Origin: Euzebya pacifica
GTDB taxonomy: Bacteria; Actinomycetota; Nitriliruptoria; Euzebyales; Euzebyaceae
Direction: 5' to 3'
Assembly: GCF_003344865.1 (NCBI RefSeq)
Contig: NZ_CP031165.1
Coordinates: forward strand, 3,973,910-4,037,909
Length of the DNA: 64,000 nucleotides
Below, piece after piece: positions 42,947 to 52,445 of this stretch (position 1 is its first letter; the number at the start of each line of letters is the position of its first letter). The notes under the pieces were generated by a model that did not search any database, was not told where the DNA came from, and worked only from the letters and a program-made list of their open reading frames with translations. A program made the translations under genes and the position numbers.

Positions 42947-43744
42947 TCAGTCCTCGGGGTCGGGCTCGACCAGCTCGTCGACCTCGTCGGCGCCGGTCAG
43001 CAGCTTGCGGGCCTCAGCGGCACCGCCGGCCACGAGCGGACCGAACAGGTCGGCAGCCGACAGCGCGCCGGCCCAGCCCTCGGGGTCGCCGAGGACCTGC
43101 AGCTGCGGCGCGTCGGTCCGGGGGATCCGCACGCGGGGAACGGCGACCGCACCCAGCGGGGACCGTTCGGAGGACCACCCGAGCAGGTCGATCTCCTCCA
43201 CCGGCACGCCGAGGGGGCCGTTGGCCTCCCCGTCACGACGACGGCGGGCGATGTCGCGCAGGATCCGCTCGCGTCCCCTCCCCCGCAGCTTCAGCAGCGG
43301 GAAGGGACTGGAGTCCAGGCGGGCCGCGACGGCTTCCCACACGCCGGCGCCGACGACGGGAAACGGCGACTCGCCGCTGTGCCCCGCCGCCACGGCGATC
43401 TCGTCCATGGTCGGGAACAGGCGCACCCCGGCGGCTTCGGCCTCCTCGGCCAGCCCCTCGGGCTCGTGGCCGGCCAGCAGCCGCGCACGGTAGCGGACCT
43501 TGCCCGCCAGCAGGTCGATGACGACGTCCCAGTCCTCGTCGCTGAGCAGCGGGATCTCGACCTCGACCAGGAACGGCGTGGCCCGGGAGCCCTGCACGCG
43601 TGCCGACACGCGACCGGCCGCCAGGCGGACGTCGGAGACCCGGCCGGAGCGGTAGGTCGCCCGGCCCTGCCGGACCCGGCGGACCAGCTCGTGGTCGGGG
43701 CCACCGAGGACGCTGCGCCAGCGCTCTCCCCACGAGACCGTCAT
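42947..43744 (-). CDS. SWIM-family protein lacking the SWIM zinc finger, coupled to SNF2 helicase
   Basis: A 265-aa protein. Flanking blocks match the SWIM zinc-finger proteins encoded next to bacterial SNF2 helicases: SWGERWRSVL, VRQGRATYRSGRVSDVRLAAGRVSARVQGSRATPFLVEVEIPLLSDEDWDVVIDLLAG, LLAGHEPEGLAEEAEAAGVRLFPT, and SSPFPLLKLRGRGRERILRDI. Where relatives carry C-x-C-x(n)-C-x-H, this protein reads DEIAVAAGHSGESPFPVVG, and it has no cysteine anywhere. The loss looks clean because the frame is intact. The ATG overlaps the helicase stop as ATGA. Confidence 0.75.
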   Translation of the reverse strand: MTVSWGERWRSVLGGPDHELVRRVRQGRATYRSGRVSDVRLAAGRVSARVQGSRATPFLVEVEIPLLSDEDWDVVIDLLAGKVRYRARLLAGHEPEGLAEEAEAAGVRLFPTMDEIAVAAGHSGESPFPVVGAGVWEAVAARLDSSPFPLLKLRGRGRERILRDIARRRRDGEANGPLGVPVEEIDLLGWSSERSPLGAVAVPRVRIPRTDAPQLQVLGDPEGWAGALSAADLFGPLVAGGAAEARKLLTGADEVDELVEPDPED

Positions 43745-46623
43745 CGGCTGGCCCCCTGGCGTTCGTCGATCTCGTCGACCAGCGGCGCGTCGGCGGACAG
43801 GCTGACCAGCTCGGCCAGCGCGGCGTCGTCGAGCTCGGTGATCCAGGACTCGCCGGCGCCGACGACTGCGTCGGCCAGCGCACGCTTGCGTTCGAGCATC
43901 TCTGCGATCCGCTCCTCGATGGTGCCGGCGGTGACCAGCTTGTGGACCTCCACCGTGCGGGTCTGCCCGATGCGGTGGGCACGGTCGGTGGCCTGGTCCT
44001 CCACGGCCGGGTTCCACCAGCGGTCGTAGTGCACGACGTGGGTGGCGGCGGTGAGGTTCAGGCCGGTACCACCGGCGCGGGTGGAGACGATCAGCACCGG
44101 GGCGGCCGAGCCCTGCTGGAAGTCCGCGACCATGTTGTCACGCCGCGACAGCGACAGCCCGCCGTGCAGGAACGGCACCTGGATGCCGAGGTCGGCCTCG
44201 AGCTGCTCGGCCAGCAGGTCGCCCATGCGGGTGTACTGGGTGAAGATCAGCGCCTGGTCGCCGGCGTCGGCGACCTCGCCGATGATCTCGCGCAGGGTGG
44301 CCAGCTTGCCGGAGCGTCCCAGGATCGGGCCGCCCTCCTTCTTGTACTGGGCGGGGTGGTTGGTCACCTGCTTCAGCGCGGTCAGCAGGGCGAGGATCTT
44401 GCCGCGTCGGCCGATGCCGTCGGCCTGCGACAGCTCCTCCAGCGCCTTCTTGGTGACCTCCTTGTAGAGGTCGGCCTGCTCCTTGGTGAGGGCGCAGACG
44501 ACGGTGCGTTCGATCTTGTCCGGCAGGTCCTTGGCGACCTCGGGGTCGTCCTTGGTGCGGCGCATGATGAAGGGCGAGACGAGGCGACGCAGCCGTTCGG
44601 CGGCGCGCGAGTCACGACGAACTTCCACGGGGCCGACGAACCGCTTGTTGAACGTGCCCTGCGTGCCGAGCAGCCCGCGGTTGGTGGCGTCGATGACGGC
44701 CCACAGCTCGGTCAGGCGGTTCTCCAGCGGCGTACCGGTCAGCGCGAACGTCGACGCGGTGTCCAGCGCACGGACGGCCTGTGCGGCGGCGGTCTGGGGG
44801 TTCTTGACCTGCTGGGCCTCGTCGAGCGCGACGACCTGCCAGCGCAGGCTCGACAGCAGGTCGACGTCACGGCGCAGCGTGCCGTAGGAGGTGACCAGGA
44901 CGCCGGTGAACCCCTCGAGGTCGGTCGCACGGTCGGTGCCGTGGTGGCGCTGGACCTCCAGCGACGGGCCGAACCGCTGCACCTCGCGTTCCCAGTTGCC
45001 GACCACCGACGTCGGGCAGACGACGAGGAAGGGGCCGGGCCGGCGCAGCATCAGGCCGATCAGCTGGATGGTCTTTCCCAGGCCCATCGCGTCGGCGAGG
45101 ACCGCACCCATGCCCAGGTCGGCCATGCCCTCCATCCAGGCGACACCGCGCTGCTGGTAAGGACGCAGCAGGCCCTCGAAGCCCTCGGGGACCTCGGGTA
45201 CCTCACGCAGGTCGCCGGCGTTGCGGAGCGCGTCGATCAGGTCGCCGAGGCCGTCGTCGACGACGATCCGCTGGGCGGCGGTCCCGGCGCCGAACCACTC
45301 CTCCCCCGTGGTGCCGGCCAGCGCCATGGCGAGCGCCTCGGCCTTGCCGACGGTCTCGCGGTGGCCGCGGGTGGCCAGGGCCTGGCGCATCTCGTCGTCG
45401 AGGAGCACCCAGCGTCCGTCGTGATGGGCGATGTTGGCGCCCGTGGTGGCCAGCCGTTCGACCTCGGCGTCGTCGAGGACGCGGTCGGCCAGCGCGATCT
45501 CCCAGACGGCGTCGACGGTGCCGTCGTCGTCGTTGGTCGACAGGCGGATCTGGGCGTTGATGCCCTCGTCGGACAGGGCGGCCGGCAGGTTGACGTCGAC
45601 GCCGGAGCCCGACAGCAGCGGGGCGGCGTCGGTGAGGAACTGCCACACCTGGTCGAGGTCGAGCTCGACGTGGGTGGGCGACTCGCTGGCCAGCGCCGGG
45701 TCGATCGGCGGGAACGCCCGGGCCGCGCGGGACAGGCCCGACAGGAACGGCTCGGTCAGCCCGCGGTCGGGGTCGGCCCACACCTCGGTGGCGGGGATCT
45801 CGGTGTCCTCGGGGTCGCGGACCGCGAAGGTGAGGGTCCACGGGCCGGAGGGGTCCTCGGGCGCGTCGAGGTTGAGCACGAGGGTGGCGTCGGTGTCGAC
45901 GCGGGCGGTCCAGCCCTCGACGCCGGCGACCAGGTCGGGCCCGTCGTCGCGCAGCGGGACGAGGGGGTCGGCGGTGTCACCGAGCGCTTCGGACCAGCGG
46001 GTCGTCCACGGCAGCAGGCGTTCGCGGGGCCGCCCCGACGGGGGCGGGGAGCCTTCGCGCACCATGACGTCACCGACGGCGTGGCAGAACTCCACGAGCA
46101 GGCGGCGGCGGTCCCAGGCGGTGGCGTCGTCAAGCGCCACGGCGCAGGCGCTGGCGGGCATGGCGTCGGCCAGGCGGCCCAGCGCTTCGACGACGGTCGG
46201 GTCGGACTCGACGTCGACCTGCCAGGCGGCGGTGATCGGGACGCGACCGTGTTCGTCGACGTCGTCGGGGTCGCCGGACACGAGGCGTGGCAGCAGGTGG
46301 TGGGAGCCGACGGCGGCCAGCGCGATGCGGGCCGCGACGCTCCAGGCACGGACCGATGCGGGCTGGTTGCGGTCCCCGCCGTCGGTCAGCAGCCACCGCA
46401 GGACCGTGACGTCGAGCGGCACGCAGACCGCTTCGACATCGACGACCTCGGCCTTCGCGCCGCGGGGGACGGCCATGCGGACCGATGTCGCCTCGCCGCT
46501 CACCCCCATGGCGGCGACGAGGTTCTTGCAGTCCGTCAGGTCGTCGCTTCCGGGAGCGAACACGACGAGACGGCCCTGTGACGGGGCGGCTGGGGCGGGG
46601 GTGAAGGAGAGCTGTGGGCGCAT
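43741..46623 (-). CDS. SNF2-family DEAD/DEAH-box helicase
   Basis: A 960-aa Swi2/Snf2-type ATPase. The N-terminal 450 residues are the bacterial SNF2-associated domain (FTPAPAAP start, VWQFLTDAAPLLSGSGVDVNLP). Then come YQQRGVAWMEGM, Walker A DAMGLGKTIQL (near 512), DEAQ box in VVALDEAQQVKNPQTA (near 599), LTGTPLENRLTELWAVID, and the C-terminal helicase motifs IFTQYTRMGDLLAE, STRAGGTGLNLTAATHVVHYDRWWNP and DRAHRIGQ (near 884). These proteins translocate on duplex DNA; the cellular role of this bacterial group is unclear but often repair-linked. It is translationally coupled to the downstream SWIM-like gene. Confidence 0.93.
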   Translation of the reverse strand: MRPQLSFTPAPAAPSQGRLVVFAPGSDDLTDCKNLVAAMGVSGEATSVRMAVPRGAKAEVVDVEAVCVPLDVTVLRWLLTDGGDRNQPASVRAWSVAARIALAAVGSHHLLPRLVSGDPDDVDEHGRVPITAAWQVDVESDPTVVEALGRLADAMPASACAVALDDATAWDRRRLLVEFCHAVGDVMVREGSPPPSGRPRERLLPWTTRWSEALGDTADPLVPLRDDGPDLVAGVEGWTARVDTDATLVLNLDAPEDPSGPWTLTFAVRDPEDTEIPATEVWADPDRGLTEPFLSGLSRAARAFPPIDPALASESPTHVELDLDQVWQFLTDAAPLLSGSGVDVNLPAALSDEGINAQIRLSTNDDDGTVDAVWEIALADRVLDDAEVERLATTGANIAHHDGRWVLLDDEMRQALATRGHRETVGKAEALAMALAGTTGEEWFGAGTAAQRIVVDDGLGDLIDALRNAGDLREVPEVPEGFEGLLRPYQQRGVAWMEGMADLGMGAVLADAMGLGKTIQLIGLMLRRPGPFLVVCPTSVVGNWEREVQRFGPSLEVQRHHGTDRATDLEGFTGVLVTSYGTLRRDVDLLSSLRWQVVALDEAQQVKNPQTAAAQAVRALDTASTFALTGTPLENRLTELWAVIDATNRGLLGTQGTFNKRFVGPVEVRRDSRAAERLRRLVSPFIMRRTKDDPEVAKDLPDKIERTVVCALTKEQADLYKEVTKKALEELSQADGIGRRGKILALLTALKQVTNHPAQYKKEGGPILGRSGKLATLREIIGEVADAGDQALIFTQYTRMGDLLAEQLEADLGIQVPFLHGGLSLSRRDNMVADFQQGSAAPVLIVSTRAGGTGLNLTAATHVVHYDRWWNPAVEDQATDRAHRIGQTRTVEVHKLVTAGTIEERIAEMLERKRALADAVVGAGESWITELDDAALAELVSLSADAPLVDEIDERQGASR

Positions 46624-46743
46624 TGGTGGATCTCAAAAGATCGACGGACCACGCTACCCGTCCCGTGCAGCGACTTGGTAGCCACATGCGGTCCGAGCGG
46701 CCGTCCCCGGGAGTTGCGTCGGACGGCGCGATGTGCCTTTCGG

Positions 46744-47295
46744 CTACTGCTGCTCGGCCTCGAGGGACTGCAGCAGCGCGCGGACGGCGTCGGCGGGCAC
46801 CGTGTGGCCGTCACCGGAGGCGAGGATGTCGCGGAGCGCCTGGATCATCGCGCGCCGCTCGACGCTGACGAGCGGACGTCGCCTGGGGACGGGCCCGGGG
46901 TCGTTCGCGGTCGCGTCGGGCGGGGGTTGGGGACCGAACAGCCGAGCCTGCGGGGGCGAGCTGCCCTCCGACCGGGCGTCGAACTCCTTGGTCGACACGC
47001 CGGCGAGGTGGGCGGCCCACCACGTCAGGCCGCGGTCCCAGCGGGCCCCGGCGGGACGTCGTTCGGGCACGCGGCCGTTGAAGGCGACGTCACAGACGAC
47101 CCGGGCGACGAGGTCCTGCACGAACGGGTCCTCGGCGTAGTCGGCCTTGAGGCGGTCCAGGACGTGCCCCTCGGTGCTGCCGTAGAGCTGGCTGGCGACC
47201 TCGGTCAGGACCGGACGGGACCGCTGGAGCCATGTCCACGCATGCGCGGGAACCCGCGGACGGGCGGCAGGCGAAGGGGAAGGCTGCGCAGCCAT
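46744..47295 (-). CDS. 183-aa hypothetical protein
   Basis: Not recognised. The N-terminus is Pro/Ala-rich and probably disordered; a predicted helical core follows (WTWLQRSRPVLTEVASQLYG, DPFVQDLVARVVCDVAFNG, WWAAHLAGVSTKEFDA), then a Pro-rich linker and a C-terminal amphipathic helix (VERRAMIQALRDILASG). No signal peptide. The ATG has GGGAGA upstream. It lies between leuD and the SNF2 gene, same strand, with 120 bases to the helicase start. Confidence 0.6.
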   Translation of the reverse strand: MAAQPSPSPAARPRVPAHAWTWLQRSRPVLTEVASQLYGSTEGHVLDRLKADYAEDPFVQDLVARVVCDVAFNGRVPERRPAGARWDRGLTWWAAHLAGVSTKEFDARSEGSSPPQARLFGPQPPPDATANDPGPVPRRRPLVSVERRAMIQALRDILASGDGHTVPADAVRALLQSLEAEQQ

Positions 47296-47377
47296 GTCTC
47301 CCAGCGTCGCACGAACACGCCCGTCCGGCGAGGATCTGCTGCTGTTCGGGCTCAGATGGAGCTCAGACCGGTGCGCG

Positions 47378-47965
47378 TCAGGCGGTCACCGGCATGAAGC
47401 GCGGACGGTCGGCCTCGAACGCCTCGATGGCGTCAGCGTCCTCGAGGGTCAGACCGATCTGGTCCAGGCCGTTGACCAGCATGTGCTTGGCATGGGCCTC
47501 GAAGTCGAAGTCGGCGTCCACCTCACCGGCGGAGAGGTGCTGCTGCGGCAGGTCCACGGTGCACACCGTCTCCGGCGACGCCTCGGCCAGCTCGATCAGC
47601 TGGCGGACGACCTTCTCGTCGAGCTGCACGCAGAGCAGGCCGATCTTGGCGCAGTTGCTGCGGAAGATGTCGGCGAACGACGGGGCGACGACGGCCTCGA
47701 AGCCGAACTGCTGCAGGCCCCACGGGGCGTGCTCCCGGGAGGACCCGGACCCGAAGTTCGGGCCGGTGACGAGGATCGTGGCGCCGGCGAACCGTTCGTC
47801 GTTGAGGACGAAGTCGGGGTCCTGGCGCCAGTCGTCGAAGACGAACTCGCCGAAGCCGGTCCGCTCAATCCGCTTGAGGAACTGCTTGGGCATGATCTGG
47901 TCGGTGTCGACGTCGGCACGGTCCAGCGGGACCATCCGGCCCTCGACCACGGTCACGGGCTTCAC
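47378..47965 (-). CDS. leuD: 3-isopropylmalate dehydratase small subunit
   Basis: A 195-aa swivel-domain subunit of isopropylmalate isomerase. [36 protein letters not shown] is the N-terminal block; [45 protein letters not shown] holds the substrate-binding S-R-E-H motif. Works with LeuC in leucine synthesis and probably also on citramalate from CimA. The GTG start overlaps the leuC TGA as GTGA, so translation is coupled. Confidence 0.95.
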   Translation of the reverse strand: MKPVTVVEGRMVPLDRADVDTDQIMPKQFLKRIERTGFGEFVFDDWRQDPDFVLNDERFAGATILVTGPNFGSGSSREHAPWGLQQFGFEAVVAPSFADIFRSNCAKIGLLCVQLDEKVVRQLIELAEASPETVCTVDLPQQHLSAGEVDADFDFEAHAKHMLVNGLDQIGLTLEDADAIEAFEADRPRFMPVTA

Positions 47966-49386
47966 TTGGCACTCTCCTGCGTGGGTGCCGGCGTCCAGTC
48001 ACGGACGTCGACGAAGTGTCCGGCGATCGCTGCTGCGGCCGCCATCTCGGGGCTGACCAGGTGGGTGCGGCCACCCTTGCCCTGCCGTCCCTCGAAGTTG
48101 CGGTTGGACGTCGAGGCGCACCGCTCCCCCGGCTCGAGGATGTCGGGGTTCATGCCCAGGCACATCGAGCAGCCCGGTTCGCGCCACTCGAAGCCGGCGT
48201 CGATGAAGACCTGGTGCAGGCCCTCGGACTCGGCCTGCAGCTTCACCGGGTAGGAGCCCGGCACGACCATGGCGCGGACGCCGTCGGCGACGTGCTGGCC
48301 GTCCACGATCGAGGCGGCGGCGCGCAGGTCGGTGATCCGCCCGTTGGTGCACGACCCGATGAAGATGCGGTCCAGCGTCAGGTCGGTGACGGCCTCGCCG
48401 CCCTCCAGGCCCATGTAGTCCAGAGCACGGCGGGTCTGGTCGGCGTCGTCGGTCTCCTCCGGCGTCGGCACGTTGCCGTTCACCGGCACGCTCATGTCGG
48501 GGGTGGTCCCCCACGTGACGGTCGGGACCAGCTTGGTGGCGTCGAACTTCACGACGGTGTCGAAGGTCGCGCCCTCGTCGGTGACCAGCTCGCGCCAGGA
48601 CTCCAGCGCCGCGTCCCAGTCGGCGTCCTGCGGGGCGTGCGGACGACCCTTGAGGTAGCCGAAGGTGGTTTCGTCGGGGGCGATCAGGCCGGCCCGGGCG
48701 CCTGCCTCGATCGACATGTTGCAGATCGTCATCCGCCCCTCCATGGAGAGGTTGCGGATCGCCTCGCCGCGGTACTCGATGACGTGGCCGATGCCGCCGT
48801 CGACGCCGATCTGTCCGATGATCGCCAGGATCAGGTCCTTGGCGGTGGTGCCGGGTGGCAGATCGCCCGCGACCTCGATGGCCATCGTCTTCGGACGGCT
48901 CTGCACCAGGGTCTGCGTGGCCAGGACGTGCTCGATCTCGGAGGTGCCGATACCGAAGGCCAGCGCCCCGAACGCGCCGTGGGTGGCGGTGTGGGAGTCA
49001 CCGCACACGATGGTCGTGCCGGGCTGGGTGACACCGAGCTCCGGGCCGATCATGTGCACGATGCCCTGCTGCGGCGAACGCATGTTGAACACGCGGATGC
49101 CGAACTCGGCGCAGTTGGCCTCGAGGGTGTCCATCTGCTGCTTGGACAGCTGGTCCACCACGGGGAGCGACCGGTCGGTCGTCGGCACGTTGTGGTCCAT
49201 CGTCGCAAGCGTCAGGTCGGGCCGGCGGACGGTTCGTCCCTCCAGCCGGAGGCCGTCGAAGGCCTGGGGGGAGGTGACCTCGTGCACCAGGTGCAGGTCG
49301 ATGTACAGCAGGTCCGGCCCGTCGGGGCTGGTGCTCACCACATGGCGATCCCAGACCTTCTCGGCCAGCGTGCGAGGGGCGGTCAT
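47962..49386 (-). CDS. leuC: 3-isopropylmalate dehydratase large subunit
   Basis: A 474-aa aconitase-superfamily subunit with a [4Fe-4S] cluster. [11 protein letters not shown] at the start, [38 protein letters not shown], and the cluster cysteines in [13 protein letters not shown] and [11 protein letters not shown] are all present. Length is normal. It lies 46 bases after the 65-aa gene, with leuD overlapping its end, so the three form one leucine-regulated operon. Confidence 0.96.
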   Translation of the reverse strand: MTAPRTLAEKVWDRHVVSTSPDGPDLLYIDLHLVHEVTSPQAFDGLRLEGRTVRRPDLTLATMDHNVPTTDRSLPVVDQLSKQQMDTLEANCAEFGIRVFNMRSPQQGIVHMIGPELGVTQPGTTIVCGDSHTATHGAFGALAFGIGTSEIEHVLATQTLVQSRPKTMAIEVAGDLPPGTTAKDLILAIIGQIGVDGGIGHVIEYRGEAIRNLSMEGRMTICNMSIEAGARAGLIAPDETTFGYLKGRPHAPQDADWDAALESWRELVTDEGATFDTVVKFDATKLVPTVTWGTTPDMSVPVNGNVPTPEETDDADQTRRALDYMGLEGGEAVTDLTLDRIFIGSCTNGRITDLRAAASIVDGQHVADGVRAMVVPGSYPVKLQAESEGLHQVFIDAGFEWREPGCSMCLGMNPDILEPGERCASTSNRNFEGRQGKGGRTHLVSPEMAAAAAIAGHFVDVRDWTPAPTQESAK

Positions 49387-49432
49387 CTGTTCGTCGTTTC
49401 TTTCGTGTGCGGGTGTGCTGCGGGGGCTGGAA

Positions 49433-49630
49433 TCAGGCGTTCCAGCGCGCGCCGGTGGCCATGCGGTCGCCGATGAGCCCGGGGACCTTGACCTCCTCGG
49501 TCTTCTCGATCTCGAAGTGGATGTCGGTGTCGCCGGTGGCCTCGGCGACCGACGCGGCGACCCGGGCGACCAGCGCGGCCTCTTCGGCGGGTGTCTGGTC
49601 CGGTGGGACGGTCAGCTTGATCTTGGTCAT
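49433..49630 (-). CDS. 65-aa hypothetical protein, first gene of the leuCD operon
   Basis: Not recognised. The sequence begins [20 protein letters not shown], then [27 protein letters not shown]: a beta-alpha-beta layout resembling 4-oxalocrotonate tautomerases, but without the N-terminal catalytic Pro. The ATG is preceded by GAGGAAGAG. It sits between the leucine leader peptide and leuC and would share leucine control, which suggests a small accessory role in leucine synthesis or Fe-S dehydratase function. That role is inference from position only. Confidence 0.6.
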   Translation of the reverse strand: MTKIKLTVPPDQTPAEEAALVARVAASVAEATGDTDIHFEIEKTEEVKVPGLIGDRMATGARWNA

Positions 49631-49728
49631 GGCATCTCTTCCTCTGCGTGCAGCGTTCGGTGACGATTCGTGTCGTCTGGTGGGGCCGCGCACGTCATGT
49701 CGTCGTGCCTGCGCCCCCATAGCTTGAC

Positions 49729-49780
49729 GCATCCTCATCGGCTCCGCGAAACGGTCGGATGCAACACCCCGTCCGCGGCA
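49729..49780 (-). promoter_or_regulatory. Leucine attenuator RNA of the leuCD operon
   Basis: After the leader stop codon, minus-strand GCATCC (49762-49757) can pair with GGATGC (49734-49729). A competing hairpin combines CCGCG...CGCGG and ACGG...CCGT arms around the first GCATCC. The order of blocks (GCCGC, GCATCC, GCGGAG, CGA, GGATGC) matches the leuA leader, with GCATCC starting 18 bases after the stop codon here and 19 bases there. Confidence 0.6.
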
Positions 49781-49870
49781 TCAAATGAGGAGGAGGAAAA
49801 GGCCTACCGCGGGCACCACGGAGCGGCCGCCGAAGTGGCGGTCAGAACGCTCGACGTGGTCGCGGTGCAC
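49781..49870 (-). CDS. Leucine leader peptide of the leuCD operon
   Basis: A 29-aa frame, GTG at 49870 to TGA at 49781, beginning [10 protein letters not shown] and ending [10 protein letters not shown]. Four Leu in the last six residues, just before the alternative RNA structures, are typical of leucine attenuation. The GTG lies seven bases after TAGACC (49883-49878), which follows TTGACG (49906-49901) by 17 bp, so the transcript starts at or near this codon. The C-terminus matches that of the leuA leader (PAFGLLLL). Confidence 0.65.
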   Translation of the reverse strand: MHRDHVERSDRHFGGRSVVPAVGLFLLLI

Positions 49871-49877
49871 GCCTACC

Positions 49878-49906
49878 GGTCTACGCGCTCGTGTGCGAGG
49901 CGTCAA
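49878..49906 (-). promoter_or_regulatory. Promoter of the leuCD operon
   Basis: TTGACG (49906-49901), 17-bp spacer, TAGACC (49883-49878) on the minus strand, seven bases before the leader GTG. It is divergent from the cysD promoter (TAGGCT 49967-49972). Confidence 0.6.
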
Positions 49907-49982
49907 CCGACCGTCCCGCCCCGGAGGATCGCACCGTTCGTCAACGTGCCACCGGGTGCGGCGTTCTAGGCTGTCGGACGAC

Positions 49983-50915
49983 ATGACTGATCTCGCCACG
50001 CCACTGCGCTCCCCCGAGCGGATGACCCACCTCGCCCAGCTCGAGGCCGAAGCCATCCACATCATGCGGGAGGTGGTGGCGCAGTGCGAACGGCCGGTCA
50101 TGCTCTACTCCATCGGCAAGGACAGCTCGGTCATGCTGCACCTGGCCAGGAAAGCGTTCTTTCCCGGCAAGCTGCCGTTCCCGCTGCTGCACGTCGACAC
50201 GACGTGGAAGTTCCGCGAGATGATCACCTTCCGGGATGCCACCGCAGAGGAGCTGGGGCTGGACCTGATCGTCCACACCAACCCGGTGGTCCGGGAGGAG
50301 AACATCAACCCGTTCGACCACGGGTCGCAGGGCTACACGACGATCGCCAAGACCGATGCGCTCAAGCAGGCGCTCGAGGCCGGTCGCTTCGACGCGGCGT
50401 TCGGTGGCGCCCGCCGTGACGAGGAGAAGTCACGGGCCAAGGAGCGGGTCTTCAGCTTCCGGGACCGCAACCACCGCTGGGACCCCAAGAACCAGCGGCC
50501 CGAGCTGTGGCAGGACTACAACGGTCGGGTCAACGGCGGCGAGTCCGTGCGGGTGTTCCCGCTGTCGAACTGGACGGAACTCGACGTCTGGCAGTACATC
50601 CACCTCGAGCAGATCCCGATCGTGCCGCTGTACTACTCCGCCCCGCGCCCGGTGGTCGTGCGCGACGGCGTCGTGATCATGGTCGACGACGACCGCTTCC
50701 GCTTCGAGCCCGGCGAGGAGCCCGAGGAGCGCTGGGTCCGCTTCCGCACCCTCGGCTGCTACCCCCTCAGCGGCGCGGTGGAGTCCCGTGCCACCACGCT
50801 GCCCGAGATCATCCAGGAGATGCTGCTGGCCACCCGTTCCGAGCGCGAGGGGCGGGTCATCGACTACGACCAGTCCGGCTCGATGGAGGAGAAGAAGCGC
50901 GAGGGCTACTTCTGA
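49983..50915 (+). CDS. cysD: Sulfate adenylyltransferase subunit 2
   Basis: A 310-aa PP-loop ATPase making adenylylsulfate from ATP and sulfate with CysN as GTPase partner. [44 protein letters not shown] contains the SGGKDS-type PP-motif (SIGKDS). [34 protein letters not shown] and [14 protein letters not shown] are family blocks. The ATG lies ten bases after TAGGCT (49967-49972). Its partner cysNC lies 2.2 kb downstream, separated by a GGDEF gene and an opposing DUF421 gene, instead of being adjacent as usual. Confidence 0.95.
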   Translation: MTDLATPLRSPERMTHLAQLEAEAIHIMREVVAQCERPVMLYSIGKDSSVMLHLARKAFFPGKLPFPLLHVDTTWKFREMITFRDATAEELGLDLIVHTNPVVREENINPFDHGSQGYTTIAKTDALKQALEAGRFDAAFGGARRDEEKSRAKERVFSFRDRNHRWDPKNQRPELWQDYNGRVNGGESVRVFPLSNWTELDVWQYIHLEQIPIVPLYYSAPRPVVVRDGVVIMVDDDRFRFEPGEEPEERWVRFRTLGCYPLSGAVESRATTLPEIIQEMLLATRSEREGRVIDYDQSGSMEEKKREGYF

Positions 50916-51007
50916 CCAGCACCCTGCGCCCGGGGCCGACCGGGGATGTGCAACCGAGCAGGCACTCCGAACCCTGACGTAGCGGTGCGTGCGCTACCGT
51001 TTACGGA

Positions 51008-52417
51008 GTGGAGTGGGTATTGCCGATCTCGGCGGTGGCAGGGACCGCCGCAGCAGTGATGGCCGCCGTGCGGACCCCGGGCCCGCTGCGTCGGCCATGG
51101 GTCGTGCTGTCCGTGGTCGGAGCGATGTACACCGTCCTTCACGGGTTGCTTGCCGCCGGCGTCCTGGGCGGACACGCGTTGTCTCGGGGGGTGGACACCC
51201 TCGGGCTGGCCGGGCTCGCCCTGACGATGGTGACCGTCGTCCACATCCGTCGGCCGGGACGGCTCCACGAGGTGCTGCTCGACGGCATCGCGCTGGGCGT
51301 CCTGCCTGCCGTCCTGTTCTGGAACCTGGCGGCGCTTCCGGCCCTGGAGGACGGTCGTGCCAGCGCCGTGCTCGCTTTCGTCTGGCTGGCTCGGCTCGTG
51401 CTGCACGTGATCACCGGCCTGTCGGTCGTCCTGCTCGCACCCTCGGCACGCCACCTCCTCGGTGCCCGGCTGCTGGTGTTGATCGCGGCGTCACTGATCG
51501 TCGGCGACCTCGTGATGCTGGCGGGATGGGGCCTTCAGCCACCCCCGACCATCGTCCTGCTGCTGGTCAACACCGGCGGCGTCGCCGTCGGTGCCGCGGT
51601 CCTCGCCATGCCCTCGCTGGGACAGCTGATCCGTCCCGGCCAACCGGAGCTTCCCGCCTCGGGTGCCTGGCGGATCGCCGTCGCCGTGGCCGCCGTGGCC
51701 CTGGGAAGCCTCCTGATGGCCCTCAACGGTGGCGCGATGGAGAGTCGCGCCGTGCACGCCGTCCTCGTCAGCCTGGGTGTGGGCGCCATCGGCCTGCGGT
51801 CGGTACAGGCGCTGCGCCGAACCGCCGCCCATGCCGCAGAACGCATGGCGGCACAGGAAGAGCTCGCCCGCCTCGGCCGCATCGACCAGCTGACGGGGCT
51901 CGCGAATCGCACAACTCTGGAGTCCCACCTGCGGGCGGTGCTCGGTCAGCGCATGCAGGACGGCAAGCAGCTCGCGACGTACCTGCTGGACCTCGACGGG
52001 TTCAAGGCGATCAACGACCAGCACGGCCACGCTGCCGGCGACGACATCCTGGGCTCGGTCGCACGTGCGCTCACCGACGTCGTGGGAGACCGCGGGATGG
52101 CTGCCCGGCTCGGCGGGGACGAGTTCGTCGTGGTCCTCGACGAGGTGGGCGACGAGCTCGAGGCAGTCGAGATGGGACACCGTCTGGTGGAGGCCATCGC
52201 GGCGGTGCCCGGCCCCCCGTCCTCGAACCTGTCCGTGGGCGCCTCCGTCGGCGTCGAGCTGTCGCACGGCCACGTGGTGGAGCCACGGGTGCTGTTGGGA
52301 CGCGCGGACGCAGCCATGTACCGGGCCAAGCGTGGCGAGCTGGACGTGGTCGTCAACAACTCGGCTGCTGATCCAGTGGTCATGCCCGACATCGCCCTGG
52401 AGCTGCGCCTCTCCTGA
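51008..52417 (+). CDS. Membrane-bound GGDEF-domain diguanylate cyclase
   Basis: A 469-aa protein. The first 250 residues hold about eight membrane spans (VVLSVVGAMYTVLHGLLAAGVL, LVLHVITGLSVVLLAPS, IVLLLVNTGGVAVGAAVLAMP and others) with no recognised sensor. A helical linker (AAERMAAQEELARLGRIDQLTGLANRTTLE) leads to the GGDEF domain: LDGFKAINDQHGHAAGDDIL, MAARLGGDEFVVVLDEV with intact GGDEF (near residue 370), and LLGRADAAMYRAKR. It should make cyclic di-GMP from two GTP. The GTG start lies seven bases after TACCGT (50995-51000). Confidence 0.9.
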   Translation: MEWVLPISAVAGTAAAVMAAVRTPGPLRRPWVVLSVVGAMYTVLHGLLAAGVLGGHALSRGVDTLGLAGLALTMVTVVHIRRPGRLHEVLLDGIALGVLPAVLFWNLAALPALEDGRASAVLAFVWLARLVLHVITGLSVVLLAPSARHLLGARLLVLIAASLIVGDLVMLAGWGLQPPPTIVLLLVNTGGVAVGAAVLAMPSLGQLIRPGQPELPASGAWRIAVAVAAVALGSLLMALNGGAMESRAVHAVLVSLGVGAIGLRSVQALRRTAAHAAERMAAQEELARLGRIDQLTGLANRTTLESHLRAVLGQRMQDGKQLATYLLDLDGFKAINDQHGHAAGDDILGSVARALTDVVGDRGMAARLGGDEFVVVLDEVGDELEAVEMGHRLVEAIAAVPGPPSSNLSVGASVGVELSHGHVVEPRVLLGRADAAMYRAKRGELDVVVNNSAADPVVMPDIALELRLS

Positions 52418-52445
52418 GCACGTCCGCGGCGGAGGACCACCCCGG

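Noticed and set aside
49729-49870. T-box riboswitch upstream of leuCD
   Set aside because: No T-box sequence (TGGNACCGCG-type) or specifier stem I is visible, whereas a leucine-rich leader peptide is.
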